Origin: CAWBQO01 sp963790965
Lineage (GTDB): Bacteria; Bacteroidota; Rhodothermia; Rhodothermales; DASSAV01
Assembly: GCA_963790965.1 (NCBI GenBank)
Contig: CAWBQO010000006.1
Coordinates: forward strand, 744,001-808,000
Reading direction: 5' to 3'
DNA length: 64,000 nt
A program made the translations under genes and the position numbers. Under the pieces are notes generated by a model that did no database searches, was not told the DNA's origin, and worked only from the letters and a program-made list of their open reading frames with translations. Of the stretch, positions 1 through 9,161 are shown piece after piece; position 1 is the first letter of the stretch, and each line of letters opens with the position of its first letter.

Positions 1-1
1 G

Positions 2-1717
2 CATCGGCCGGTCGAGCGGCCGGACACGGTGGACAGGCTGCAGCGGGAACTCAACAATCTGCCGGAGGCACTCGCGCTTTCGCTCGTGCATCGCGGCGTC
101 TCGACGTTTGAAGAGGCGCGGTTGTTCTTCCGCCCGGCGCTGGAGCATCTGCACGATCCGTTGCTGATGCAGGACATGGAGCGCGCCGCGCGCCGCGTGG
201 CAACGGCCGTGCGCGGCCGCGAGCGCGTGCTCGTCTACGGGGACTACGATGTCGACGGGACAACCTCTACCGCGCTCATGGTGTCGTTCCTCCGCGACCT
301 GGGCGCGAGCGTCGAGTACTTCGTCCCCCACCGCATAGAGGACGGCTACGGGCTTGGCTCTGCCGGCATTCGGAAGGCGGCTGCGCTGGGCGCTTCGCTC
401 ATTATCGCCCTGGACTGCGGCATCACGGCCCGTGAGCCTGCGCTCGAAGCAAAGGGTCTCGGCCTCGACCTGATCATCGGCGACCACCACACGCCGGAGG
501 GCACCCTGCCCGATGCCACGGCCGTTCTCAACCCGAAGCGCGCCGACTGTTCGTACCCCTTTAAAGAACTCTCCGGCTGCGGCGTAGGCTTCAAACTCGC
601 GCAGGCCGTCTGCACCCTGTTGGGCGAGCCGCAGGAGACGGCGCTGAACTATCTGGACCTCGTGGCGCTCTCCATCGCGTCCGACATCGTGCCCATGGTC
701 GGCGAGAACCGCGTTCTCATGGCGGAAGGGCTAAAGCTGCTGCGCGAAGGCGGAAGGCCCGGCATCTTCCGTCTCGCCGAGCAGGCCGGCCTCGACCTAA
801 AGACGTGCTCGACGCAGAACCTCGTCTTCGGCCTCGGCCCGCGCATCAACGCGGCCGGCCGGATGGGCAGCGCCGAGGCGGCCGTGGACCTGCTCCTCGC
901 GCCGGACATGGATGCCGCGCACGGACTGGCGCAGGAGCTTGAAGCGGCGAACCAGAACCGCCGGCTTCTGGACAAGGCCACCCTTGCCGAGGCCGACGCG
1001 CAAGCGGGCACCCGGTCGACCGAGCACTCGGCCGTGCTCTACAGCCCCGACTGGCATCCCGGCGTCGTCGGGATCGTGGCGAGCCGAATCGTGGAACGAT
1101 ATAACGTGCCCACCGTGATGCTTTGCCGCTCCAACGGGATCGTCAAAGGCTCGGTTCGCTCCATCGAAGGCATCAACGTTTACGATGCGCTGACCGATTG
1201 CAAAGACCTGCTCCGGACGTTCGGCGGGCACGATCATGCGGCCGGCCTGTCGTTGACGGAGGAGAACATTCCCGCATTTCGCGAGCGGTTTGAAGAGGCC
1301 GTCGCGGCGCGGTTCGTGCCGGAGCAGCTCGTCCCGGCGATCGAGGTGGACGCCGTGCAGCCACTGGAGGGTATCGACCAACGCTTCTGGGCGGTGCTTC
1401 GGCAGTTCGAGCCGCACGGGCCATATAATGATACGCCAATCTTCGAAGCGGACGCGCTCCGCCTCGTGGGCGACGTGCGCACAGTTGGAAAGGACGCGAC
1501 GCATCTCAAGTTCGCCGTAAAGCGCGCCGACACGGCGCAACCGATGGCGGTCATCGGGTTCGGCCTGGGTTCGTACCTGGGCGCGCTTAATGGCGCACGA
1601 GCAAAAGGCATACCGGTCGATTTGCTCTACAGCGTTCAGGAAAACACCTGGAACGGAACGACCACCCTGCAGCTCCGCGCCCGCGACATACGCATCAGCG
1701 AGGAAGCGGCGCTATAG
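2..1717 (+). CDS. recJ: Single-stranded-DNA-specific exonuclease RecJ (5' end outside window)
   Basis: RecJ is a 5'-3' single-strand exonuclease of RecF-pathway recombination and mismatch repair, acting in the cytoplasm. The N-terminal half carries the DHH phosphoesterase core: GDYDVDG (metal-binding aspartates), ALDCGIT and GDHHTP; FGLGPRINAAGRMG precedes the DHHA1 domain, which shows FGGHDHAAGLSL. A GTG at 29 could start the protein, but the frame is open back to base 2 and reads HRPVERPDTV, which resembles the usual RecJ N-terminus, so the real start is probably upstream of the window. The stop codon directly abuts the coaE start, so the two are likely co-transcribed and translationally coupled. 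Family identity is very secure; the start is not. Confidence 0.95.
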   Translation, partial: HRPVERPDTVDRLQRELNNLPEALALSLVHRGVSTFEEARLFFRPALEHLHDPLLMQDMERAARRVATAVRGRERVLVYGDYDVDGTTSTALMVSFLRDLGASVEYFVPHRIEDGYGLGSAGIRKAAALGASLIIALDCGITAREPALEAKGLGLDLIIGDHHTPEGTLPDATAVLNPKRADCSYPFKELSGCGVGFKLAQAVCTLLGEPQETALNYLDLVALSIASDIVPMVGENRVLMAEGLKLLREGGRPGIFRLAEQAGLDLKTCSTQNLVFGLGPRINAAGRMGSAEAAVDLLLAPDMDAAHGLAQELEAANQNRRLLDKATLAEADAQAGTRSTEHSAVLYSPDWHPGVVGIVASRIVERYNVPTVMLCRSNGIVKGSVRSIEGINVYDALTDCKDLLRTFGGHDHAAGLSLTEENIPAFRERFEEAVAARFVPEQLVPAIEVDAVQPLEGIDQRFWAVLRQFEPHGPYNDTPIFEADALRLVGDVRTVGKDATHLKFAVKRADTAQPMAVIGFGLGSYLGALNGARAKGIPVDLLYSVQENTWNGTTTLQLRARDIRISEEAAL

Positions 1718-2332
1718 ATGCTCACGCCTATGTTGCGCACGCTCGGCGTCACCGGTGGGATCGGCAGCGGTAAGACGACCGTCTGCCGGATGCTTGAAGA
1801 GAAAGGCGCGCGCCTGTTCAATGCCGACCTCGCAGCGCGGCGCATCATGGCCGAGGACGCTGATGTTCGGCGCGAAGTGCAAGAGGCCTTCGGGCGGGAG
1901 AGCTACCGGGAAGGCGTGCTGGACCGCCCGTTCGTCGCATCGAAGGTGTTTGGAGACGCCGACGCGCTGAAGAGGCTCAACGCCATTGTCCACCCGCGCG
2001 TGTTTGCGGCCTTTGAAGACGTCAAGAGCGGGCTGGCGGCCGAGGGCGCGCCGCTGCTCCTGCACGAGTCGGCGATTCTTTTCGAGAGTGGAGCGGCGGA
2101 GCACGTAGACGAGGTGCTCGTCGTCCATGCGCCCGAAGAGGTGCGCGTCGCCCGTGCGGCCGCGCGAGACGGGGTGACGGCCGGGGCGGTACGCGCGCGC
2201 ATGGCACACCAGCTTTCGCAAGATGCGATGCTCTCCCGCGCCGATTACCGGATCGAGAACGCCGGCTCAGCCGAAGCGCTGCAAGAACAGGTGGACCGGC
2301 TGTTCGAGCGAATCATGCGAAAGGCCGCATGA
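1718..2332 (+). CDS. coaE: Dephospho-CoA kinase
   Basis: Phosphorylates the 3'-hydroxyl of dephospho-CoA with ATP, the last step of coenzyme A synthesis. The 204-residue length is normal. Visible motifs are the P-loop GGIGSGKTT (residues 13-21), the FNADLAARRIM segment equivalent to the DAD region, RLNAIVHPRV (substrate lid) and LLLHESAILFESG. The ATG at 1718 follows the recJ stop without a gap; a second ATG at 1730 (MLRTLGVTGG) would give a more typical N-terminus and cannot be excluded. The gene is followed by a 95-bp gap to a converging gene, in which no clear terminator hairpin was seen. Confidence 0.95.
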   Translation: MLTPMLRTLGVTGGIGSGKTTVCRMLEEKGARLFNADLAARRIMAEDADVRREVQEAFGRESYREGVLDRPFVASKVFGDADALKRLNAIVHPRVFAAFEDVKSGLAAEGAPLLLHESAILFESGAAEHVDEVLVVHAPEEVRVARAAARDGVTAGAVRARMAHQLSQDAMLSRADYRIENAGSAEALQEQVDRLFERIMRKAA

Positions 2333-2427
2333 AAGCCAGCGCCAGATGCAGCGTAGCCAGTAGTGTGCACAGGGGCTGCTAAGAGCGGCGAGGCGCACTT
2401 CCCGGGCCGTCTGCGAAGAACTCCGTA

Positions 2428-2964
2428 TTAAAGCCGCGCCAGGTAGAAGATGGCAACGGCGACGGAAGAGATGCTGGAGATGACCGGAAACACGTCGCGC
2501 CAGTTGAACCGCACGCGCGTGACCGTGTCGACGGCAAGCACGTCTCCCTCCATGAGGACCGGGTCCTCGGGCGCGGCCAGGATCTGATCTTCCATGGTCG
2601 TTTCCAGGATCACGTTCGCCTCCCCGTTCTCAACCCGCGTGAGGCTCACGATGATGGAACGCTCCTGCCTCGGGTTGCGCGGCTGGATTGCGGGGCCGCC
2701 CGCCACCGAAAGCAGCGTGCTCATGGCCGTACCCTGCGGCACTTCATACAGCCCCGGGTTGCGCACCGTGCCCCAGACGTTTACGAGAATCGTCACGTCG
2801 CCCGGCTCGGCGTAGTTGTAGTAGGACGCGGCGCTGTAGCGCGACCGGTCGAACTCGGCGCCCATCGACTGGGCGGAGGCTTTTCCAGGAAGGAGCAGCA
2901 GGGCGACGAACAGGGCGGCAGGGAGCAGCCGCAAAAGGCCGGCGGCCCTCACAGTCTTAATCAC
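2428..2964 (-). CDS. SLBB-domain polysaccharide export-type protein
   Basis: A 178-residue exported protein with a signal peptide ending at KASAQ, a single SLBB-like region (VNVWGTVRNPGLYEVPQGTAMSTLLSVAGG, about residues 60-95) and a hydrophobic C-terminal segment (VISSISSVAVAIFYLARL) that could anchor it. SLBB domains are typical of Wza/GumB-like periplasmic or outer-membrane components of exopolysaccharide export. It is short compared with Wza and lacks the N-terminal Poly_export motif, so it is more an accessory SLBB protein than a complete exporter. It lies 38 bp downstream of the Wzc-like autokinase and on the same strand, so the pair probably forms an operon. No glycosyltransferases are nearby. 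Confidence 0.8.
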   Translation of the reverse strand: MIKTVRAAGLLRLLPAALFVALLLLPGKASAQSMGAEFDRSRYSAASYYNYAEPGDVTILVNVWGTVRNPGLYEVPQGTAMSTLLSVAGGPAIQPRNPRQERSIIVSLTRVENGEANVILETTMEDQILAAPEDPVLMEGDVLAVDTVTRVRFNWRDVFPVISSISSVAVAIFYLARL

Positions 2965-3002
2965 GTTCTAAATCAGAATTGGCGGGTGAAGATGGCCGAC
3001 GG

Positions 3003-5417
3003 TTAAACAGCCGTTGCTTTCTCTTTTTCGGCTTCGCCGTAGTAGCTGTAGCTATAGCCGTATCCGTATCCATAGCCGTAGCCGTATCCCCCGTACGAAG
3101 CGCGGGCGTCAAAGCGGTTGAGAACGACGCCGGTCGTCTTGACGCCGACGTCCTGCAACGCCTCTCGCGCGCGCTCGAGCGCGTGCCACTGGGTGCTGTC
3201 AGACGTCGCTACGATCACCACGGCGTCGGACATGGCCGCAAGCAGAAGCGCGTCCGTCACGGCCAGAACGGGAGGCGTATCAATAATAATGGCTTCAAAG
3301 GAGCCGCGCAGGCGTCCGAGCAGCTCGCGCATCCGGCGCGATCCGAGAATCTCTGCCGGATTCGGCACCGACGCGCCGGCTGGTATGACGTACAGATCGT
3401 CCACGTCGGTCGCGAAGCGGTCGAAGTTGTCATCCGCGCCCTCGAACAGGAGGTTGGTCAGCCCAGGCTCGCGCGGCACGGAAAGCTTCTTATGGCCCGT
3501 GGGCTTCCGAAGGTCGGCGTCCACGTACAGCGTCTTGCGCCCCGCCTGCGCCATGGTCACGGCGAGGTTGGCAGCCGTGGTGGACTTGCCCTCGCCCGGC
3601 CCCGAACTCGTCACGAGCACGACTTGCGTGGGCGCGTCCGGGCGACTGAACTGAAGGTTCGTCCGCAGGTGCCGGTAGCCCTCCGCAACCGGCGAGAGCG
3701 GGTTGAGAAGCGTGAGCAGGCCCGCGTCATAGCGATGCCCATCCACTTCAACGCTCGTGCGCCCGCCAAAGTCGCTCTTAATGATGCGCTGCATATCGGC
3801 GATGACGCCCATGACCGTGAAGCCGCGTTTACGCAGGTCGTCCGGACGGTGAATGCGCGTGTCGAGCGCGTTCTTGAGAAAGACGACGCCGACACCGAGC
3901 ATCAGGCCGAGCATTGCGCCCAGCAACAAGTTCAGCAACGGGCGCGGCCGAACCGGCGTCTCCGGCAGATAGGCCGGATCGATGATCTCGATATATCCCA
4001 GCTCCGACTGCTCGGCAATGCGGGCTTCCTGCATCTTCTCAAGGAGCGCAAGGTAGATTTGCTCCTGCGTGCCCTGCGCGCGCTCGAGCTGCTTGAGCAC
4101 AATGGCCTTGCTCGGGATTTCGCTTAGCCGCTCCTTGAAAACAGCCAGCTGGTCTTTGATAATGTCGAGGCCGGCTTCAAGTCCGCTCACGCGAATGCCC
4201 GCCTCGGTGATCTGGCCGCGAAGCACTTGCAACTGCGCCACTTTCCCGGCGACGCCGCCGCCCTGCGCTCCTCCGGACGTGCCCGGCAGCATGATGCCTT
4301 CCTGAACCGCTGCTTCGCGCATAAGAGAGGCCACCCGCGTGTCGAGCTGGTCCGACAGCGATCCGATTTCCTTCTCGATCTCGGCCAGCCTGCCGGTGCG
4401 CGTTCCGGTGCGAAGCTCGGGATTACGCGCGAGAATCTGCTGCTCCTCGACTTGCAGCCGCGCGATCGCTTCTTTCAGCCGGTCGATGACGAGGTCTTCA
4501 CCCGAGGTGAGACGCCCCGCGAGACCCGGCATGATCCGGTCCATTTCCTGTTCGAGGCCCTTTAGTTCCGTCTGCGCGCGCCCAAGGTCCAGCTGCGTTC
4601 CGTACTGCAGCCTCTGCAGATCGGCGACCTGCTCGAGGAGCTGCCGCGCCTCGGCGTCCGGCTCGACCACGCTCTCGCGGTTCAGGAACGACGTAAGATC
4701 GGCTTCGGCCTGTTTGAGCTGCGTGCTGAAGCGCTCCGTTACCTCGTCGAGAAACTCGCGGGAAGCCGTCATGCGCGAGCGGCTCGAGGTGCGATTATAG
4801 TCAACATAAGCGTGCGCGTAAAGATTGGCAATCTCCTGCGCCTCGCGCGGCACCGTGCTCGAGGACGTGATGCGAATAAGGTCCACATCGCGGCCGACCG
4901 GGCTGACTTGAAGGTACGACGAGCGCAAGCGCTCCATCACGTCGTCCGTCTGGAGCGGCTCGTCTCTTTCGTTTTGAAGAACGGTGAATTCTTCGTTCGT
5001 GCCCGGAATGGTCTGGAGCGCCATCACCTGTTCCGCCACCCGCGAGACGATCGTTCGCGACTTCAGAATTTCGATCTCGTTGGCTACGTTCCGGTTCGTG
5101 CCCTCGATGCCGAGAAGCTCGCCGAGCTGCGGCCCCGACTGCGCCGAGTTGACGTAGAGGACGCTGTTGGACTCGTACTCCGGCTTCTGCAGGAATGTAT
5201 ACGCGGCAGCGACGGCAAGAACGGCAAGGAACGAGCCGAGGATGAACCACTTTCCTTTTACAAGGATGGCGAGAATGTCTCCCAGCGAGATTTCTTCTTC
5301 TTGAAAACCATCGGCGGGGCGGCGATAGGGACTGTTCATGCCGTCGCCGCCCGCAGGGCCGCTCGGCCCGCCGCCGTGGATGCTCACGAACGGGGTCTGG
5401 GGTTCACCATTCTTCAT
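3003..5417 (-). CDS. Wzc/GumC-type polysaccharide co-polymerase with BY-kinase domain
   Basis: A bacterial tyrosine autokinase fused to a Wzz chain-length domain, inner membrane. Visible are an N-terminal Wzz segment with a membrane helix (GKWFILGSFLAVLAVAAAYTFL), a long periplasmic coiled coil, a GNVR-like region, a second membrane helix (LLNLLLGAMLGLMLGVGVVFL), and the cytoplasmic kinase with Walker A SSGPGEGKST, Walker A' LYVDADLRKP and Walker B IIIDTPP. The C-terminus has ten tyrosines in twenty residues (YGG then repeated YG, SYSYY), the phosphorylated Tyr cluster of BY-kinases in unusually regular form. I chose the ATG at 5417 (MKNGEPQTP); the frame is open to 5516 and an alternative ATG is at 5339. 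It heads a two-gene operon with the SLBB protein. Confidence 0.92.
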   Translation of the reverse strand: MKNGEPQTPFVSIHGGGPSGPAGGDGMNSPYRRPADGFQEEEISLGDILAILVKGKWFILGSFLAVLAVAAAYTFLQKPEYESNSVLYVNSAQSGPQLGELLGIEGTNRNVANEIEILKSRTIVSRVAEQVMALQTIPGTNEEFTVLQNERDEPLQTDDVMERLRSSYLQVSPVGRDVDLIRITSSSTVPREAQEIANLYAHAYVDYNRTSSRSRMTASREFLDEVTERFSTQLKQAEADLTSFLNRESVVEPDAEARQLLEQVADLQRLQYGTQLDLGRAQTELKGLEQEMDRIMPGLAGRLTSGEDLVIDRLKEAIARLQVEEQQILARNPELRTGTRTGRLAEIEKEIGSLSDQLDTRVASLMREAAVQEGIMLPGTSGGAQGGGVAGKVAQLQVLRGQITEAGIRVSGLEAGLDIIKDQLAVFKERLSEIPSKAIVLKQLERAQGTQEQIYLALLEKMQEARIAEQSELGYIEIIDPAYLPETPVRPRPLLNLLLGAMLGLMLGVGVVFLKNALDTRIHRPDDLRKRGFTVMGVIADMQRIIKSDFGGRTSVEVDGHRYDAGLLTLLNPLSPVAEGYRHLRTNLQFSRPDAPTQVVLVTSSGPGEGKSTTAANLAVTMAQAGRKTLYVDADLRKPTGHKKLSVPREPGLTNLLFEGADDNFDRFATDVDDLYVIPAGASVPNPAEILGSRRMRELLGRLRGSFEAIIIDTPPVLAVTDALLLAAMSDAVVIVATSDSTQWHALERAREALQDVGVKTTGVVLNRFDARASYGGYGYGYGYGYGYSYSYYGEAEKEKATAV

Positions 5418-5815
5418 AAGAGACGCTTCAGATCTGTGACGACCCGTGGTGGGATCGGTTGCGGTTGTCAAACAGGAGCGGGTCCGCAGAAAACGTGCCG
5501 CGAAGGGAATCGGCACATGGAGGGCACTGGGCGGGTTGCCGCAAGCGGACGGTAACTTTCAAGGGAGCCAAGAAAACGGCCTAAGTTACCGCTGAACAAC
5601 CACTTCGTTTCGTGTCCGGCGTGCCTTCACGTCGAAGTCATAGCATACGCGGCCGGCTTGCCGTTTGTTCACGCTTGCTTCGGCTCGCCGGCGTGCGCAC
5701 CTTTTGCGCAGCGGAAAAGAAGGGACGCGGCGGGCATCTTTTGCCGGCACCGCCGCACATCGAGCGCCCGTGCGCTGCCTCCCGGAAGCATGAAAATCGC
5801 CTCGCGGACTGTCTT
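5418..5815. other. Gene-free stretch between tdk and the Wzc-like gene
   Basis: About 400 bases without a convincing gene. It contains a perfect 9-bp inverted repeat, CGGTAACTT at 5550-5558 and AAGTTACCG at 5583-5591, whose half-site centres are 33 bp (about three helical turns) apart and lie some 135-175 bases upstream of the chosen autokinase start. This may be an operator. The rest shows nothing recognisable. Confidence 0.5.
5550..5591. promoter_or_regulatory. Inverted repeat upstream of the polysaccharide autokinase operon
   Basis: CGGTAACTT and AAGTTACCG are exact inverted repeats separated by 24 bases. Their position upstream of the Wzc-like gene and the 33-bp centre-to-centre spacing would suit a dimeric regulator or a looped operator. 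A chance occurrence in 400 bases is not negligible, so the regulatory role is inference. Confidence 0.3.
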
Positions 5816-6463
5816 TTATCCCTCCTCATCAGGAGAACGGTCGCTGTGCGGCCCCGCATTCTCCATGCGGTGAATTGTCGCCATGGGCTGCGCGCCGGGA
5901 GAAGGGTCAAAGTGCAACCGGCATCGCGGCTCGTAACTCTCTTTGGCTCCAATGAGCACCCGGTGACCGTCAGCGACGAGTCGCTGCGAGTGGTTGGCGG
6001 GCGCGCCGCACACCATGCAGACGGCGTGCAGCTTCGAAACGTACTCGGCCACCGCCATGAGCTGCGGCATCGGTTCGAAGGGGCGACCAAGGTAATCAGT
6101 GTCCAGCCCGGCAATGACCACGCGCCGGCCGTCGCGGGCGAGTTGCTGCGCCACGGACACAAGCTCGGAATCGAAAAACTGCGCTTCGTCGATGCCGACC
6201 ACGTCCGCGTCGCCCACGAGCAAGAGGATCTGCGAGGCCGTGTCGACGGGCGTCGACGGAATGGCGTTCTCGTCATGGGAGACGACCGCGTCCTCGGCAA
6301 ACCGGGTGTCGAGCGCGGGCTTGAAGATCTCGACGCGCTGCCGGGCAATGCGCGCGCGACGCAGACGCCGAATAAGCTCTTCCGTCTTCCCGCTGAACAT
6401 GGACCCGCAAACGACCTCGATCCAGCCGATCCGTTCCTTCCTATGGTAAATGTGCGGTTCCAT
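5816..6463 (-). CDS. tdk: Thymidine kinase (type II)
   Basis: Phosphorylates deoxythymidine with ATP in the pyrimidine salvage pathway. The 215-residue protein shows the P-loop CGSMFSGKTEEL (about residues 19-30), the DEAQFF motif that follows the Walker B strand, the lasso-region GLDTDYLGRPF, and zinc ligands CMVCG and CRLH. These define the type II (TK1-like) family. It is the last gene of the long leftward string behind batE (80-bp gap), which may be co-transcription rather than shared function. The C-terminal tail after CRLHF is somewhat longer than usual, about 30 residues and low in complexity. Confidence 0.95.
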   Translation of the reverse strand: MEPHIYHRKERIGWIEVVCGSMFSGKTEELIRRLRRARIARQRVEIFKPALDTRFAEDAVVSHDENAIPSTPVDTASQILLLVGDADVVGIDEAQFFDSELVSVAQQLARDGRRVVIAGLDTDYLGRPFEPMPQLMAVAEYVSKLHAVCMVCGAPANHSQRLVADGHRVLIGAKESYEPRCRLHFDPSPGAQPMATIHRMENAGPHSDRSPDEEG

Positions 6464-6543
6464 GTGTCTTATCGTCGGTCAATGTGCTGCCGCAAAATAG
6501 CACGCGCGCTGCGCTGATAACAGGGGATGTGGACAAGTCGCAT

Positions 6544-7317
6544 CTAAATCTCGCCGGCGGCACCCGCGCGGATCCAACCCTCCGTGCCGTCGGGCAAACG
6601 CACGCGCCACCAGTCCGAATGTATCTCCAGAAGGTCCACCGTCGTTCCTTCGTGGATCTCAGTGGCCGCCTCCGGCGCATCAACGGCATCGCGCACGGGC
6701 ACCGCCGCTTCCAAAACGACTGCTTCGCGCCGCTCTGCGGCAGCCACCGATACGCCGAAGGCAAGAACACATAACGCCGCTCCCGCGACCAGCGTTACGC
6801 CCTGCGCGCGCCGCAGCCACGCGCGGGTATGCCCGGCCATTCGCCCGTAGAACACCAGCGCGAGTCCGGCGACGAACAAGGGCCAGCCCATCAGGAAGAG
6901 GCCCTTCGCCCCGGGAAAGCGGGCAAGCGATCGCTCCCATCCTTCCCAGTACGGCTCCGGCGCGCGGGTAAGGTGGTCCGCGGTCTTGCTCTCCGCCACC
7001 TCGATATTGTGCAGGATGAGCGGATCCTCCGGCTGCAACCGCCGGGCGCGTTCGTATGATCTCACCGCCGGCCCCAGCCGGTCCATGCGGAAGTAGGCGT
7101 TGCCAAGATGCGTGTAGAGCGCCGCCGATGCCCAGCCTGAAGCCTCGACGCGCTCGAAGGCCGCAGCGGCCTCGCCATACGCGCCCGCCGCAAGGAGCCG
7201 GTTGCCTTCCTCGAGGCCGCGCACGGCTTCCGCCGGCGGATCCTTGGCGTACGAAGGATGAACACCGAAGAGCGCGGCGCAAACGGCGAGGGTGATCACA
7301 TATTCAAAACGATTCAT
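6544..7317 (-). CDS. batE: BatE-like TPR and SH3 protein
   Basis: Last member of the Bat (Bacteroides aerotolerance) cluster. The 257-residue protein has a signal peptide, two or three TPR units (AALYTHLGNAYFRMDRLGPAVRSYERARRLQPEDPLILHNIEVA), two membrane helices (GLFLMGWPLFVAGLALVFY and VTLVAGAALCVLAFGVSVAA) and a C-terminal SH3b-like domain (EIHEGTTVDLLEIHSDWWRVRLPDGTEGWI). This TPR-TM-TM-SH3 order is the family architecture. The start codon overlaps the batD stop by 4 bases, indicating translational coupling. Bat proteins are thought to work as a membrane complex around von Willebrand proteins; the molecular function remains unsettled. Confidence 0.9.
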   Translation of the reverse strand: MNRFEYVITLAVCAALFGVHPSYAKDPPAEAVRGLEEGNRLLAAGAYGEAAAAFERVEASGWASAALYTHLGNAYFRMDRLGPAVRSYERARRLQPEDPLILHNIEVAESKTADHLTRAPEPYWEGWERSLARFPGAKGLFLMGWPLFVAGLALVFYGRMAGHTRAWLRRAQGVTLVAGAALCVLAFGVSVAAAERREAVVLEAAVPVRDAVDAPEAATEIHEGTTVDLLEIHSDWWRVRLPDGTEGWIRAGAAGEI

Positions 7318-9161
7318 GCGCTTGTCGTCCCCTCCGCTGCCGTCTGCTCATCGAGGTCTGAAATGATTCCTTCCGCGCGGCGACAGGCCGTTTGCATTGC
7401 TTCGCGGTCCGGCCCCACCGGCGCGAAGCGGGCGCGGTCGCATTCTTCGAGCATGGCACCGATCCGGGCGCGGACCGGCTCGGGAATGCCCTCGTTCGCC
7501 AGCGCCTCTCCGAGCCGCTCGCGCGTCAGTCCACGCTCGGGAATGCCCATCCGGTTGCTGATGAAGCCGAGCACCGCTCGCTCGATCTCGCCGTAGAAGG
7601 CGCGCGCCGACCCCTCCCGGAGCAGCCGTTCGGCCTCGCGCAGACTGCGCCGCGCGGCCGGCGTCGCGCGCCGACTGCGCAGCGCCTGCGGATCGGCTTC
7701 CATCCGCCGGCGCCGTGCCAGCACAAGGAGCGCCGCCGCGAGCAGCGCGGGCGGCAACAGGAGGGCCGCATACGGCCACACCTGCCGGTGAAGCGGCTTG
7801 CGGCCTGTTTGCACCCACGTCACCTCGCCTTCCATCATGCCCGCAATGTCGTCGACCGGCAGCCGGGCCGCCGGGGAGCGCGACGCCTCTGCCGCAGCGC
7901 CTTCCACAATAACCGTTGCGGTAGCGGAAGAGTCCGTGCGGTAGACGCCCGCTTGCGGATCGAAGTAGGAAAACCGAACGGCGGGAAGGTCGAAGCGGCC
8001 GTTCACCCGGGGGACAAACACATATCGAAAAGACTTTTCGCCGGAGATGCCCGCGCCGCCTCGTGCCAGGGAAACATCCGCTTGCGGATCATAGCGCTCG
8101 AAGGCTCCCGGCACTTCCACGCGCGGCGGCGCGAGGGTGGCGAGGTTGCCGGATCCTTCGACGGTTGCGGTCAATTCGAGCGCTTCGCCGGCCTCCAGCC
8201 GCGTATCGCCGGTGCGCGTCTGCAGGCGGAAGGTTCCAACTGCTCCAGCAAAACCCGCCGGCGCTCCCGGCGGCAATGCTTTCGCGCGCACCTCCAGCGG
8301 CGGCGACTGCAGGGAAACCTGTTCCATCCCGCGCCCGAACCCGAAGAACTGCTCCAGCCCGCGGCCGGTAAAGGGCAGGTAGGCTTCCGTCTGGATGCGC
8401 AGCGGCTCCACGCGAAGCGTTCCGGGTCGGGTGGGGAAGAGGGCCACGCGCTTGAGCGTAATGACGTTGTACCGGATCCCGTTCTCAACCACCACCTCCG
8501 GCGTCGGGCGCTGTTCGATCTCGAGGTCTTCGCGCCAGAACCCATCGGCGTCCCAGGAGTCGGTCATGCGGCTTTCACGCACCTGAACCCCCTGCTTGAA
8601 GTAAAGCCGGTAGGCCAGGATGATCTGCTCATTGACGAAAGCCGTCTGCGCGCTCGGCACCACACGCAGGAAAAGGTCGCGCTGCGAAAAGGCGCTCTCT
8701 TCCTCCTGCCCGCCTCCCGATTGGGCACCCGGCGCGGACGAGGCGTTTCCGGAGACCGTCACGACGATCGGCGAGGTCTTGTAGGCGCGCCCGTCGATCT
8801 CGATCCTGACGGGACCAATGCGCGCGCTGCCCGCCTTCACGGGGCGAAGCACCCAGGTGTAGGCCACGCTCTGGCTCGATACGCCGTTGATGATGGACGC
8901 TGATCGGCGCAAGCTCGGCGACCGGCTCAGCATCGCCAGACCCTCCACGGCCGGCGCTGCCGGCGTGCCCACGCGCGAGAGGTTCGCGCCCTCGACCTCA
9001 AGGGTGAAGGCAACCTGCTCCCCCACTTCGACCGCGTTCCGATCCACATAGGCGCGCACGGACACCGACTGCGCCGCCGCGATGGCGGCAGGGGAAAGGC
9101 AGAGCAGCAGGAACGCGAACGCCAACCGGCTGCGGAAACGCACAAACAACATCGCTACCAA
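7314..9161 (-). CDS. batD: BatD-family protein (oxygen tolerance)
   Basis: A 615-residue exported membrane protein of the BatD family. It has a signal peptide (LAFAFLLLCLSPAAIAAAQS), then repeated beta-sandwich domains beginning VSVRAYVDRNAVEVGEQVAFTLEVEG and later FRLQTRTGDTRLEAGEALELTATVEGSGNL, a membrane helix near VWPYAALLLPPALLAAALLVLA, and a cytoplasmic helical tail with RRSLREAERLL and ERLGEAL segments. Length and domain order match the family. It overlaps batE by 4 bases and the upstream batC-like gene by 7 bases. An alternative ATG lies three codons in (MLFVRF), which would remove the upstream overlap. Confidence 0.92.
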   Translation of the reverse strand: MVAMLFVRFRSRLAFAFLLLCLSPAAIAAAQSVSVRAYVDRNAVEVGEQVAFTLEVEGANLSRVGTPAAPAVEGLAMLSRSPSLRRSASIINGVSSQSVAYTWVLRPVKAGSARIGPVRIEIDGRAYKTSPIVVTVSGNASSAPGAQSGGGQEEESAFSQRDLFLRVVPSAQTAFVNEQIILAYRLYFKQGVQVRESRMTDSWDADGFWREDLEIEQRPTPEVVVENGIRYNVITLKRVALFPTRPGTLRVEPLRIQTEAYLPFTGRGLEQFFGFGRGMEQVSLQSPPLEVRAKALPPGAPAGFAGAVGTFRLQTRTGDTRLEAGEALELTATVEGSGNLATLAPPRVEVPGAFERYDPQADVSLARGGAGISGEKSFRYVFVPRVNGRFDLPAVRFSYFDPQAGVYRTDSSATATVIVEGAAAEASRSPAARLPVDDIAGMMEGEVTWVQTGRKPLHRQVWPYAALLLPPALLAAALLVLARRRRMEADPQALRSRRATPAARRSLREAERLLREGSARAFYGEIERAVLGFISNRMGIPERGLTRERLGEALANEGIPEPVRARIGAMLEECDRARFAPVGPDREAMQTACRRAEGIISDLDEQTAAEGTTSA

